Source of the DNA: Schistosoma mansoni
Lineage: Eukaryota > Platyhelminthes > Trematoda > Strigeidida > Schistosomatidae
Assembly: GCF_000237925.1 (NCBI RefSeq)
Contig: NC_031495.1
Span: 38,654,210 to 38,718,209, forward strand
Length of the DNA: 64,000 nucleotides
Direction of reading: 5' to 3'
Shown: positions 33,135-43,735 of the stretch, piece after piece
Position numbering within the stretch: the first letter of the stretch is position 1
Layout: each line of letters opens with the position of its first letter
Notes under the pieces: model-generated
Told to the model about the DNA's origin: nothing
What the model saw: only the letters and a program-made list of their open reading frames with translations
The model's database searches: none
Made by a program: the position numbers and the translations under genes

Positions 33135-33925
33135 CGATCTAAACTATGAATATTTATAGGCACTACAATATTTACTGAACCATTTTGTCAGCTTGACTTT
33201 GTTTGGTCTATCGTGATTCTCTTAGACATGAAGTACGTGGTGAGCATTTACGCAATTAGGATGTTTTCAGAACTTGCATGAAGTTAAGTTTCATATTAGA
33301 TTTCTTTAATTCTTCGCTTCATAGAATAACGAAATGTGTTTTCTTCTTCAACTACTTTTATTCACTCTTTCTTTTCTAAACATATTATTCAACCTGTGAT
33401 ATTCTACGATCGTTCAATTTAAATAAATATGCCTTCTATAACCTTGCTCAACCTTTCACTAGAGAGGGAAGACTGAGAATTGATCAGAAATCTGTAATTA
33501 CTAAATGGATTTAAAATGCACGCAAATTTTAGATATCTATGTATCTATCCTTCTGACTAAGACAAGGTCCACTACCGTCATCCGCCAATATCATGTTTTG
33601 TTTATTATCTCCAAGTTACCATCTAACCTTGAAACAATATGTAAACGTAAGGATGTGATATCCCTGGATTAATTATGAATATCACAGCTAGATTTGTTTT
33701 ACTCGTTAGTAGTAGAATATAAGTAGTATTATAAGTTGCATATCAGAAGAAAACAATTTTTAATTCTTGAAATTTACAATGGAAGTGCTTAACATCAGAA
33801 AGCTGACTGATAATTGACGAGTTATTCTTGATAATATCCTGAAAGAATCTTTGCTGGAATACAGAAATTTATAAGTTATGCAAAATGTTATCCTAAAATA
33901 CAACAGCTTCTCTCCAATAAGCTAC
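33135..33925. other. no gene recognised
   Basis: AT-rich spacer without recognised elements. Confidence 0.35.
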
Positions 33926-33929
33926 AAAG

Positions 33930-34110
33930 TAGTCAGTCAGTCAGTCAGTCACAACGTAGAACTTCGTACGTACGTACATCAGTTCGAGTTGTCATACCAC
34001 ATTAGCACAGAGATGCAGTTGTCCATTCAAATCCCATAGTGGTAGAAGTAGTAAGAGTATAAGCATTAATGTGAAAGATGATTAGTTGTTGCGAGAAATA
34101 TGTAGCAAGG
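33930..34110 (-). mobile_element. 3'UTR remnant of a TGAC-tail LINE
   Basis: (TCAG)n at 33932-33951 is the inverted TGAC tail. Beyond it GTTGTCATACCACATTAGCAC resembles the minus strand of the 3'UTR seen near 4040 and 8870. An internal ACGTACGTACGT stretch at 33966-33977 is specific to this copy. Confidence 0.55.
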
Positions 34111-34139
34111 TGTACCCAATGGTGATCTAATGCACATGC

Positions 34140-34235
34140 ATAGCTAACACCATCGAAAACCTGGAAGCACTGGACGGCCGTTTCGTCCTATTATGGGACT
34201 CCTCAGCAGTGCGCATCCACGAACCCACTCTTAAA
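34140..34235 (-). repeat. hammerhead end of a family A SINE
   Basis: Only the ribozyme end is present (ACCATCGAAAACCTGGAAGC to GCGCATCCACGAACCC). It is attached to the Penelope-like fragment that follows. Confidence 0.7.
34167..34212 (-). ncRNA. hammerhead ribozyme, intact core (family A)
   Basis: Minus strand: GCACTG-CTGAGGA-GTCC-CATAATA-GGAC-GAAA-CGGCC-GTC-CAGTGC. Identical in all paired and core positions to the copy at 26457. Confidence 0.8.
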
Positions 34236-34261
34236 CTCTACTCCAATGAAAGCCTAGATGA

Positions 34262-34739
34262 AGAATTTGTATTAAAGTATTAAAGTTTCCTATTAGCTTG
34301 AAAAATGAATTAGCTGGATATCTAACAGAGAGTGGATATACTATCAACGTTCACAAAACATTCAAGATTATTGATAGACAAAGATACGTAAGTCATTCAC
34401 ACGTTCTATCGAAGCAGTTGCTGCTAAAAAAATCAAACCAAATATATATATTGGAGTTAGCTGTCAGTTTCTCATTACCATGGTAAATCCATAGTGCTGA
34501 TTAAAGCTGTATCCAATTACTATCACTATTATCAGTATGAGGTTGTGGAGATTATTGATTTCTATTGAAATCACTGATCGATATGACTTAAACAATCGTT
34601 GAAAACTTGAAAGAACTGCTTTTTTACTGATGACTGTTTCGTCCTGGTATGGGACTTCTCAGTGGCGCTAATCTACTACCTTACACCCGGGAATCGAACC
34701 CTGGACCTTCGGTCTCGCATCCGAAAATTAGTCTCTAAA
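34262..34739 (+). mobile_element. Penelope-like C-terminus joined to a SINE; first copy of a direct duplication
   Basis: Frame 34298-34486 reads ELAGYLTESGYTINVHKTFK and ends SFSLPW. It resembles the end of Penelope-like GIY-YIG proteins (a ...HL..SGH....F..I... pattern closing in LPW). It is followed by a minus-strand family A SINE up to the gap (34600-34739, relict core CTGAGAA). The whole ~475 bp recurs at 35670-36135 with few differences. Confidence 0.65.
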
Positions 34740-34939
34740 NNNNNNNNNNNNNNNNNNNNNNNNNNNNNNNNNNNNNNNNNNNNNNNNNNNNNNNNNNNNN
34801 NNNNNNNNNNNNNNNNNNNNNNNNNNNNNNNNNNNNNNNNNNNNNNNNNNNNNNNNNNNNNNNNNNNNNNNNNNNNNNNNNNNNNNNNNNNNNNNNNNNN
34901 NNNNNNNNNNNNNNNNNNNNNNNNNNNNNNNNNNNNNNN
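34740..34939. other. assembly gap (200 N)
   Basis: Exactly 200 N. It interrupts the first copy of the duplicated Penelope/SINE segment, next to an RTE 3' end. Confidence 0.98.
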
Positions 34940-35335
34940 GTACAAGTATTTATAAACAGTATGTCTACGCAAAATACTCAACATCCATTGGCCGGATACT
35001 ATCAGCAACAGCGTTTTATGGGAGAAGATAAACCAGCTTCCAGCTGAAGAAGAAATTAGGAAAAGACGTTGGAAGTGGATAGGACATACATTAAGGAAAT
35101 CATCAATGTGCATTACAAGGCAATCCCTAACTTGGAATCCGGAAGGGAAGCGGAAAAGAGGAAGGCCAAAGAACACACTACGCCGGGAAATAGAAGCAGA
35201 TATGAAAAGGATGAATGTTAACTGGAAAGAACTGAAAGGGAAGGCTCAGGACAGAGTTGGATGGAGAATGCTAGTGAGCGGCCTATGCTCCTCGACGAGG
35301 GGTATCAGGCGTAAGTAAGTAAGTAGGTATTTAGG
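34940..35335 (+). mobile_element. 5'-truncated GTAA-tail RTE LINE
   Basis: The DNA encodes the [20 protein letters not shown] block, then [20 protein letters not shown], to [14 protein letters not shown] residues. The frame is open over 35106-35318. It ends GGCCTATGCTCCTCGACGAG and GTAAGTAAGTAGG. One of the better-preserved 3' ends; its 5' side is in the gap. Confidence 0.75.
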
Positions 35336-35539
35336 TGGGAATGTTCACCAACATAAACTCGTCGATAAGTGGTCTGAAAGAAAAGAACACGTTAAGTACA
35401 ATTGGGTTGAAAAGAAAACTTTAACACCTTAATTCAGAAAATAAAACCATTAACCGCTGAATAAATTCTACCGCGATGACTATTTATCTAGCTTCAATAT
35501 TCATTACCTTATGTGAAACGAACTGCTCCCTGAAATAAA

Positions 35540-36325
35540 CAAAAATTGATAAATCTTTTTTTCTCAGTACATCCAATTGAGTTTATATGTACGTGCCAAA
35601 TCACATACATAAGAAAAACTGAGAGGGCGGTAAATATTCATATTTTTGAGCAAATCCCAAAGAATTCGAGGTTAAAGTTTCTTATTAGCTCGAAAAGTGA
35701 ATTAGCTGGATATCTAACCGAGAGCGGGTATACTATCAACGTTCACAAATCATTCAAGATTATTGATAGACAAAGATACGTAACTCATTCACACGTTCTA
35801 TGGAAGCAGTTGCTGCTAAAAAAATTCAAACCAAATCTATGTATTGGAGTTAGCTGTCAGTTTCTCATTACCATGGTAAATTCATAGTGCTGATTAAAGC
35901 TGTATCCAATTACTATCACTATTATCAATATGAGATTGTGGGGATTATTGATTTCTATTGAAATCACTGGTCGATCTGATTTAAACAATCGTTGAAAACT
36001 TGAAAGAACTGCTTTTTTACTGATGACTGTTTCGTCCTAGTATGGGACTTCTCAGTGGCGCTAATCTACTACCTTACACCCGGGAATCGAACCCTTGACC
36101 TTCGGTCTCGCATCCGAACGCTTAGTCTCTAAACCGGTGATCCAACATCCAATACTGTACATGTTTATATCCAAGCAGTTGGCGATATTACGCGACCATC
36201 TTCCACTGTTCTCGATCAAATACCCTTCTCACACTTTACAAAACTGAACTCCACTGATTACGACTTCTCATTAGAAATCCGGGAATATCTTCTCGAGCCT
36301 AACCGCTGCTAAAGAGTTCTATACT
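35540..36325 (+). mobile_element. Penelope-like GIY-YIG fragment plus SINE; second copy
   Basis: Frame 35546-35887 covers more of the domain than the first copy: CTCQITYIRKTERAVNIHIF is the equivalent of the GIY-YIG core (Y..K..R....R), then SELAGYLTESGYTINVHKSF and LLKKFKPNLCIG. From about 35990 it runs into a long minus-strand family A SINE (to 36325). The core reads CTGAGAA, so that hammerhead is inactive. Confidence 0.65.
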
Positions 36326-36374
36326 ATATCAAAATGGTAATTTAGTCCTTCTGGGTCTTCTTTGGTTATTTAAC

Positions 36375-36715
36375 TTAGATCTGTTTGTGATTCCAGTGAT
36401 AATCAGTCTCTTTTGTGATATGTGCATCCTGTGCGGATCGCCTTGATGTTCCCAATAAGTTACCTGCATTTTTAAGCAGAAACATGAATATTATAATTCA
36501 GACAACTAATATATATGAATTAAATATAAAATTCACCCCATTCTACAATCTAGTAGCTATTTGCACTTGTTAGATAAGTGGAATACGCAATGGAGTTTGA
36601 AGGGAACGACAATGGATTCGAATCCAGGAGTGAACATCAGTTCTGACAAGTCCAGAATCAAATGAAAAGCGCGTCCTGCATTCCATTGCCAGACATCATC
36701 CATCTCTGATTAAAA
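36375..36715. repeat. family B hammerhead SINE, degenerate
   Basis: A minus-strand end (AATCAGTCTCTTTTGTGATA, TGTGCATCCTGTGCGGATCG) is followed by a plus-strand end at 36630-36715 (CTGACAAGTCCAGAATCAAA, GCGCGTCCTGCATTCCATTG). The core reads CTGACAA, so it is inactive. Confidence 0.55.
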
Positions 36716-36727
36716 ACATAAATAATT

Positions 36728-36935
36728 TATCGGTTAAGTGCTCTGACGCGAGACTGGTAGGTCCTGGGTTCGAATCTGGCGAGTGCGGGATCGTGGATGC
36801 GCACTGCCACTGAGGAGTCCCATATAGGATGAAACGGCCGCCCAGTGCTTCCAGGTTTTCCATGGTGGTCTAGCTTCAATTGACTCATGATTTCAACTAT
36901 GAAAAATACTGAAATCTCCACAAAAACCCTTCTGA
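36728..36935 (+). repeat. family A SINE, plus strand, near-consensus
   Basis: tRNA-like boxes CGGTTAAGTGCTCTGACGCG and GGGTTCGAATC, then a hammerhead at 36805-36860 with intact CTGAGGA and GAAA. The cleavage triplet reads GCC instead of GUC, which should block normal cleavage. Ends TCAATTGACTCATGATTTC. Confidence 0.7.
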
Positions 36936-36939
36936 AAAT

Positions 36940-37380
36940 AATTTATCGTTTATGCAATAACAAGACATTTTCGACATTTAAAATTACATCCATCAAAAAC
37001 ATAATAAGGTAACCATTAAAAACAGTATACGTTTTGAAGTTTAACACCTATTATGCATACCTGAGTCACTTTGGCTGCCTGATCATGTTATGTACAGTAT
37101 TGTAATAACAAGGCAATCAAAGGGTCTCAGGGAGCAAAATGATAATTAGGTGTATTCATTGCTCATGTATGAATGTGTCAAATAAATGATATCAATTACT
37201 TACCTAGTTTATTGTAAAATCAGTTTCGTTTAGAAAATCCTGGGTTAATTTCTGGTTGATTGAAAAAGTTAGCTGGTAGAGTGCTTGTGTGATTTGGTCA
37301 CTTTAATGCTGAAATTCTTGTCCTTTTTTTGAGTTCCTTGTGATTTCAGCAAAACAGCAGTATTTTTTCTTGAAAGCACG
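36940..37380. other. no gene recognised
   Basis: AT-rich spacer. Confidence 0.35.
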
Positions 37381-38135
37381 AACTGGTCTTAGTTAGACAA
37401 CCACTGAAAATAAGGAAGTACTGGGACGTCACTTAGTCCTCGTGTATGACAACATATCAGTGCCCAATTATAACCCTGAAATCAGAGGTTGAACACAGGA
37501 CCTTTGGTTGGGCTCTTGAACTTTTAACCTCTAAACCACTGAGCCAGGATTTAACAGTGTTAATATCCGACTTCAATCAATCCATAATATTGAGCGACCA
37601 TCTTTTATTGCCTTCGATTGATGCCTTCTTCACATCCGACATGGTTGTCCCCCACACCTGGAGTTTCCCTTCGACGTTAGTCATTACTTAATCAAGATCT
37701 CCTGACAGAAAGTAAAAAAAAACGATAACAAATAACGGTTGAGTGGTAATGGTTTCCTGTTAAGAGTTAAATATTAAATCGAGAATGTGTGTTAAAAAAA
37801 TGAGTTAACCAGTGTAACCACAAGCCATTTATTTTCAGTTTTCAGAGAGGTAGATGGATAAACTTTGTTATTTGACATCATAGATTGATCATAGGCAACC
37901 ACAAAAATTGGGAAACACTGAAAAGTTGTTTTGTTTTAGTATAATACCACATCGCTGTTGATTGTTTCTTCTTGATATCGAGGTGCGCAGGACAAGCTGT
38001 GAATCACATGTGGAGAAATTCAAACACTTCACTTCTACCCGAAGTTTATGCTAATGATGTCGTTCAGAAGGATGATGAAAGCTCCACAACCAACCCATCC
38101 AGCTCAGAGAATAAAACTCCATCAAAAATGTATTT
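37380..38135. repeat. old family A SINE (minus) and repeat E
   Basis: 37380-37690 is a degenerate long family A unit (ACCACTGAAAATAAGGAAG, TAAACCACTGAGCCAGG, CAATCAATCCATAATATTGA). 37895-37960 is another end fragment. 37985-38130 is repeat E (GAAGTTTATGCTAATGATG, CCATCCAGCTCAGAGAA). Confidence 0.5.
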
Positions 38136-38299
38136 GACTATTTAACATTTACTTTTTTTATAAATCAACAATGAATTAAAAATGGGAAATACTTACTGAG
38201 TTCAAAATAAACAAGAAATTAAATGTATGAATGCTAATCTTGATTTTGTTAATCCTTTGTATCATTTTACTGAAGTCATTCTTTATAATAATCACTGAG

Positions 38300-38560
38300 T
38301 ACTACTATGGTTATACTACTTATATCGATATAAGTAGGTATATAACATCAACCAAAAGTGAAATGTCTGGTACTAGACAGTTGGGAACATTGAATAGTAG
38401 AGAACTGAAACAAAGAGTAATTGTTGTAACAATAAACAAACGATGAAATTTAACACAATTGATAGAGGATATACAAATGAAACATTAAACGTATAGTTTT
38501 CACATTTTACTAAAAAACTCTATAATTTCATATTGAAGTACATAGGTTGTCGAGAATTGA
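38300..38560 (-). repeat. family D repeat copy with perfect palindrome, probable LTR fossil
   Basis: The landmark here is a perfect palindrome: CTACTTATATCG followed by ATATAAGTAG around 38316-38337. The rest of the copy is broken and non-coding. Confidence 0.45.
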
Positions 38561-38700
38561 AAGTAGATATGAATAGGATGAATAGCAACTGGAAACAACT
38601 GGAAATGATTACCCAACGCAGAATTGGATAGAGAATGCTAGTGAGTGGCTTATGCTCCTCCATGAGGGGCAACATGCGTAAATAAGTAGGCAAGTAAGTA
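38557..38700 (+). mobile_element. 3' end of GTAA-tail RTE LINE
   Basis: About 140 bp: AGTAGATATGAATAGGATGA ... GGCTTATGCTCCTCCATGAG ... GTAGGCAAGTAAGTA. It follows the family D copy directly. Confidence 0.7.
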
Positions 38701-39040
38701 CATTAGTTGTTTCCATCTGTGTTCTCATTCACAACAATACTACTATTATACTACTAATAACATCGATCTTATCAAGTTTTATCTTTTCATCATATATAAT
38801 TCATTTCATCAATTATTTTAAAAAAAAATCGATCAATGATCCATTAATCATTATTTTAAAATATAGACTATTGATTTTTTGTGTTTATATTTATATGTCT
38901 ATCTATCTATCATACAATCGATCAATCAATCAATTAGAAATGTCTTTTAATTGGTGTTTATGTAGGTCATATTGATCTGTCTACTTTCTATTTTTTTTTT
39001 GTATTTTTGTTGCAGACTACTCTATTTATTTATTGATTAC
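38701..39040. other. low-complexity AT-rich DNA
   Basis: Includes TCTATCTATC and ATCAATCAATCAATT short tandem runs (38895-38936) and a poly-T stretch near 38990. Confidence 0.5.
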
Positions 39041-39044
39041 ATAA

Positions 39045-39155
39045 TAGGACGAAACGGCCGTTCAGTGCTTCCAAGTTTTCCATGGTGGTCTAGCTTCAAT
39101 TGACTCATGATTTCAACTATGAAAATACTGAAATCTTCACAAAACCCTTTCTGAT
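39045..39155 (+). repeat. family A SINE 3' half
   Basis: GGACGAAACGGCCGTTCAGT to TCATGATTTCAACTATGAAA, without CUGANGA. This 3' half alone recurs at 28595, which suggests 5' truncation during insertion. Confidence 0.65.
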
Positions 39156-39364
39156 CTATTACACAATCATTTGAAATAAAAATAAATGTTTCGACAGTTT
39201 GGGCTTCTTTATTGGAATAGTTATTGAAGTATTCATAACTAACTCTTCAGTTTGAATTATCATACAGAAAGGATAATAATGGTAAATTATAGAAATGATT
39301 AAAGAAAAATCTGTAAGTAATATAGTTCTATATATATTGTTTTATTTTGGTATTGGTTTAGTTG

Positions 39365-39690
39365 TTAAGTTTACCATTGATTGATCATTGGGTAGTGATC
39401 AATGTCATATGTGTCAAGTTCTTCTTAGTGTAGATTGAATGTTATCGATCAAGTTGCAATATGGTCACTAGTCTAGGTGACTTGACATTGCATACATTAT
39501 GTTGAAATAAGATGGTGGTTGGAGGTAGTCAACAGAGAAACCCTGGACCCGAGTTTTGTTCTATTCGGCACCCGTCAGTAAGGTGTACCTGTAATCTTGA
39601 GGAAACTGGTGTTCCCTAACGGATACGGTCCCGTGCCAGCCAACTTCACAGTCAAAGACGTTACCACTGAGCTGTTCGGGTCGCCTTCAG
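39365..39690 (+). repeat. family C hammerhead SINE, single unit
   Basis: ATAAGATGGTGGTTGGAGGT, then an inverted hammerhead remnant near 39542-39590 (core CTGACGG on the minus strand, so inactive), then a tRNA-like half with TTACCACTGAGCTGTTCGGG. The 39370-39510 part is shared, inverted, with 24510-24660. No palindrome here, unlike the copy at 24225. Confidence 0.6.
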
Positions 39691-40245
39691 TCTTGTTCTG
39701 TATAGCACACTCCATGCTTATTTAAGTAATATAGAAATAAGTTTTATAATTCTGGTATAAACATTCAATTAATTAGTTTTAAGGATCTTTCTTATGATTG
39801 ATTGTCTTTATAGATTTCGTTGTTCTTACTTGTTCTCTTTTTCCTTGTGGATAGTTTCATTTGATTGATCTCTAATCTTGTTGTTTTTGTTAATCATTTT
39901 CAAAAAGGGCTAACAGATTGAACCTTATCTGATGTATTGATTGATTGTAAATTGATATGAAAGGTACATCCTAAGAATCTTAGAGAACGTATGATAGCAT
40001 GAGGATTAGATTTCAAACTTCAACCTTCATTTTAATTGTTTTGTTCTTTCTTTTGTCATCTGCCATGTCAAGATCCATTATAGTGTTGTATTCAAAAAAG
40101 ACACATAGATAGTTTTTGATTAGTAGAATGAAGTCCTCAATGAAAATTATTCACTTACATGTAACACTGACTGATTAAATGAAAGGAAAAGTGATCGATA
40201 GTGCTAGATATTACACTATCAATGAACATTTAAAAAAGGATGTTT
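39691..40245. other. no gene recognised
   Basis: AT-rich spacer. Confidence 0.35.
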
Positions 40246-40302
40246 ATTTTATAGTTGAAATCATGACTCAAATGAAGCTAGATAACCATGGAAAACCTGG
40301 AA

Positions 40303-40348
40303 GCACTGGATGACCGTTTCGTCTTATTGTGGGACTCCTCAGCAGTGC
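40303..40348 (-). ncRNA. hammerhead ribozyme, intact core (family A, left half)
   Basis: Minus strand: GCACTG-CTGAGGA-GTCC...AGAC-GAAA-CGGTC-ATC-CAGTGC. Helix I is perfect, helix II has one mismatch, and the cleavage triplet AUC is permitted. Confidence 0.65.
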
Positions 40349-40417
40349 ACATCCACGATTCCGCTTCGTGAGATTCGAACCCAGGATTATCAGATCGCGT
40401 GGTGGGATCGTGGATGC

Positions 40418-40463
40418 ACACTGCTGAGGAGTCCCACAATAATACGAAATGGCCGTCCAGTGG
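40418..40463 (+). ncRNA. hammerhead ribozyme, core present (family A, right half)
   Basis: CACTG-CTGAGGA-GTCC...ATAC-GAAA-TGGCC-GTC-CAGTG. The core is present; helix II is weakened (GTCC against ATAC). Confidence 0.6.
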
Positions 40464-40719
40464 TTCCAGGTTTCCCATGGTTATCTAGCTTCAATTGACT
40501 CATGATTTCAACTATAAGATATGTATATCATCGATAATGGTAATCTAAACTGATTCGTCAAAGATAAATACTTTTAAATTAGTCTAATATCCATATTCAA
40601 TACGGTTTTGCTATGAGTTATGAGTGAAGTCCACCAAAAGCCTAAAAGAAAACAGTCTAAGCGACCCAAATTTAAGTGGTTATTAAACTTAAATAACACT
40701 ATATATTTCAAGTTATTTA

Positions 40720-40920
40720 GAATAAATGAATTGTGAATAGCAGTGGAATATGGAATATGACTTTCATCCTATTCGGGATTCGTCATCTGAATGTGTCTGT
40801 GTCCTAGTGTTAATGTTCATACAGGGACATGAACCCAGTACCTTTCGATTCAAATGCACAGTGGGCTATCCACTGGGTTTCTGAGCCCACTCAACTATTC
40901 TAAATAACTTGTAACGTAAT
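40720..40920 (-). repeat. degenerate family B SINE
   Basis: AGCAGTGGAATATGGAATA, ATGAACCCAGTACCTTTCG and GGTTTCTGAGCCCACTC keep the minus-strand order. The core reads ATGACGA, so it is inactive. Confidence 0.55.
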
Positions 40921-41029
40921 GGCTATATTGAGATAATCGGCATATGATAGATATATGCTAACTGAAACGAATCAATATTTAGTCCTGACTATCAATAGCG
41001 TGATAAATTAAACTCATACTGTAGTGAAC

Positions 41030-41345
41030 AAGAACACGGTTACGGATAATCGGATGCATTCGACATGGAGATTACAGACTATTTCACTAAAATCTGAAAA
41101 CCATACCGTAAACAGTTAGTTTGCAAACTATCAATCAATTGTCTCAATCTTGACCATTCCTTCTTCAACTATCAGTTTATAGTCTCCAATTATTATTGTT
41201 CGTGCATTTTCTTACCCACTGCGTCCCGTTGCCGTTCTTTCCTTATCGATCTTCTAGTGAAATACAGTCTATGCCTGACAATCACCATATACTACTTATG
41301 TGGATATAAGTAACCCACACCATAGTGCTAATAATGAAACTATAT
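41030..41345 (+). repeat. family D repeat copy, probable LTR fossil
   Basis: Shares AGTTTGCAAACTATCAATC and the ATACTACTTATGTGGATATA landmark (near 41290) with the other copies. No coding capacity. Confidence 0.45.
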
Positions 41346-41900
41346 GTTTCCCAGTAGAAAAAGCATATTGATATGAGAGTATGAAAATTGGACACCCAAC
41401 CACCCTTTATTTAGTGTGAGGATAACCATCCTTTTTTTAATGTTCATTAATAGTGTAATATCTAGCACTACCGAACACTTTTCTGTTCATTTAATCAGTT
41501 AGTGTTACATGTAAGTGAATAATTTTCATTAGGGACTTCATTTCACTAATTGAAAACTATCTGTGTGTGTTTTTTTGAATACGACACCGTAGTGGATGCT
41601 GACATGGTAGATCACAAAAAAAGGACGAAACAATTAGCATGAGAGTTGAAGCTTGAAATCAAATATTGAATGAAAATTATACTCTATCATATAGTATTCA
41701 CTCACTCATTAAAGGAACGAAGAACAAATAGATTACAACTATCCCAGCTAACTGTCATAGCTTGTCCACCATTTCACACAATAATTCCCAAAACCTCCAT
41801 CCGAAATCTGACTAGCTTATCTGTATGATGAAAATTTAATGCAAACTCAATATTAGTCAAAACATAATAACATTATAATGAAACATATTCGGTATTTCTA
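41346..41900. other. no gene recognised
   Basis: AT-rich spacer. Confidence 0.35.
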
Positions 41901-42512
41901 AACGGAGATGGACAGTGGAATCCAGGACGCGCGTTCCATCCGATTTGAGACTCGTCAGATGGATGTACCTGCACCTCAGAGTTGATGTTCACTCTGAGAC
42001 TCGGTCCCGGTACCGTTCACTTCAAACGCCATCGCGTTATTGGGCACACTCTGAGGAAATCACGCAATTGCGTCACAAGACAAGCCCTCAAATGGAATCC
42101 TGAAGGCCAGAGGAGAAGAAGAAGAACAAAGAACACATTACACCGAGAAATGAAGACAGACATGAGAAGAATGAACAAAAACTGGATGGAACTAGAAAGG
42201 AAGGCCCGGGACAGAGTGGGTTGGAGAATACTGGTGGGCGGCCTATGCATAAGTAAGTAAGTAAGCCATCGCGTTATCCATCTAACCACTGAGTTCCGAT
42301 AGCCATTTGCTTGTACAATAAGGTTAAGGAAGAAACGCGCATCCTAGATTCCACTTGCTAACCACTATCCATCTTTGTTTATAATACTTGTGAATGAAGG
42401 CAATATCAGGGCAATCCATACATGATGTCCATATACTAATAAGAAACTGATCAATTTCAGTCTTAAACATCAATGGGAAAAATTCAAGTAAAACCATGCC
42501 AAATGAATTTAT
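41900..42512. repeat. family B hammerhead SINE split by a LINE insertion
   Basis: Left part 41900-42040: minus-strand hammerhead (CTGACGA present; the GAAA segment reads GGAA, so inactive) and the start of the tRNA-like part. Right part 42265-42512: rest of the tRNA-like part (TCTAACCACTGAGTTCC), then a plus-strand end (GAAACGCGCATCCTAGATTC) and the conserved AACATCAATGGGAAAAATTC. The target-site duplication of the LINE lies in the tRNA-like segment. Confidence 0.75.
42041..42264 (+). mobile_element. truncated RTE LINE nested in a SINE, 13-bp TSD
   Basis: 224-bp RTE 3' end (GGGCACACTCTGAGGAAATC ... GGCGGCCTATGCATAAGTAA), flanked by an exact 13-bp duplication GCCATCGCGTTAT at 42028-42040 and 42265-42277. 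The ~22 bases normally between CCTATGC and GTAAGTAA are missing. The frame 41982-42260 is open across the junction, so the insertion is probably young. Confidence 0.9.
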
Positions 42513-43125
42513 GTTGAATATTTTTTGGAGTTTGTTTTTTGTATACTTAGACTTCAATATTCAATTCAACATCCATTCCAAATGACAAACAGTAAGTGTA
42601 TTTAAATGTTTTAAATTTTTTTTTCCAAAAAGAAAAAAAAATGTAACTAGTCACTTTGGTAACATTGTGAAAAACCAATAACAACAACAAAAATTTGTTA
42701 AAATATTTACATTACAAACATTAGAAGTTGAAAATTATCAGACAAAATGTCTATTAAATAGGATATCTGATTATTGATTCTCTCTGTGTGTGTATGTGTA
42801 TGTATCATGTCTGAAAGTTGGTATATGTGTATATTCCTCTGCTTACCTATACAGTGGAATCCGTGCCGCCGCCAGTTTGCCTTTTATCCACCTTCGTTCT
42901 GTTATTATATATACATATATGTATGTGTATGTATGTCTGTGAGTTAGTTATTCAGGCAGATGTATATAAACGTAGTTTTGCTTTGTATAATATATCTCTT
43001 ATCTAGTATTATTCCTTAAATAATTAAATGTCTGTAAAACTACATATTAATATACAATTGATATCACACTTGAGAATCTTGTGACACGTTCAGATTTTAA
43101 ATTGGTATCATCAATGGATGAATGT
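42513..43125. other. no gene recognised
   Basis: AT-rich DNA with poly-A/T and short (GTAT)-like runs near 42785-42940. No element identified. Confidence 0.35.
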
Positions 43126-43129
43126 TAGA

Positions 43130-43390
43130 CACCATTATTGAAAACCTGGAAGTACTAGAAGGACGTTTCGTCCTAGTTTGAGACTCCTCGAAAGTGAACA
43201 CTCACGATCTCGAATACCGGATTGGAAACCAGGATCTTCGGTCACGTGCGCAAATGCTTAACACCTAGACCATTGAGCTAGCATCCAACAGTGTTAATGT
43301 CTAACTTCAAACAGTTCATGATATTGTGTGACTATCCACTATTGTCTTCCACGTTTTCAATGGTGGTCTAACATTCCTCCATTCATGATA
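43130..43390 (-). repeat. degenerate family A SINE
   Basis: ACCATTATTGAAAACCTGGA, GGAAACCAGGATCTTCGG and GACCATTGAGCTAGCATCC. The core is broken. Confidence 0.55.
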
Positions 43391-43454
43391 TTAATTTAAA
43401 CTCAATAATCTCCACGACCTTATACATCCAGATTTATTAAATACAAATCAATAA

Positions 43455-43735
43455 CAGAAGGGGTTTTATGGAGATTTCTGTATTTTCATAGTTGAAATCA
43501 TGAGTCAATTGAAGCTAGATCACCATGGAAAACCTGGAAGCACTGGACGGCCGTCTCGTCCTATTATGGGACTCCTCAGTGGCAGTGCGCATCTACGATC
43601 CCGCCTCACGAGATTCGAACCCAGGACCTACCAGTCTCGCTCCAGAGCTCTTAACCGATAGACCACTAAGCCGGGTTTTCCATGGTAGTCTAGCTTCAAT
43701 TGACTCATGATTTTAACTATGAAAATCAATAATAC
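43455..43735. repeat. fold-back hammerhead SINE (family A)
   Basis: Left: GGTTTTATGGAGATTTCTG, AGTCAATTGAAGCTAGATCA, a minus-strand hammerhead (43539-43588; GAAA changed to GAGA, so inactive) and tRNA-like boxes. Right: only the inverted end arm (43675-43730). Confidence 0.75.

Larger units (their letters stand above)
40248..40520. repeat. near-complete palindromic hammerhead SINE (family A)
   Basis: The left half (40255-40375) and right half (40405-40510) are inverted copies around a loop of about 30 bases (CCCAGGATTATCAGATCGCG). Each half carries a hammerhead with intact core bases, pointing outward. The tRNA-like region is almost gone, leaving little more than two ribozymes back to back. 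Confidence 0.8.

Noticed and set aside
36805-36860. Active hammerhead
   Set aside because: Core CUGANGA and GAAA are present, but the base before the cleavage position is C instead of U, breaking the required A-U pair and cleavage triplet.
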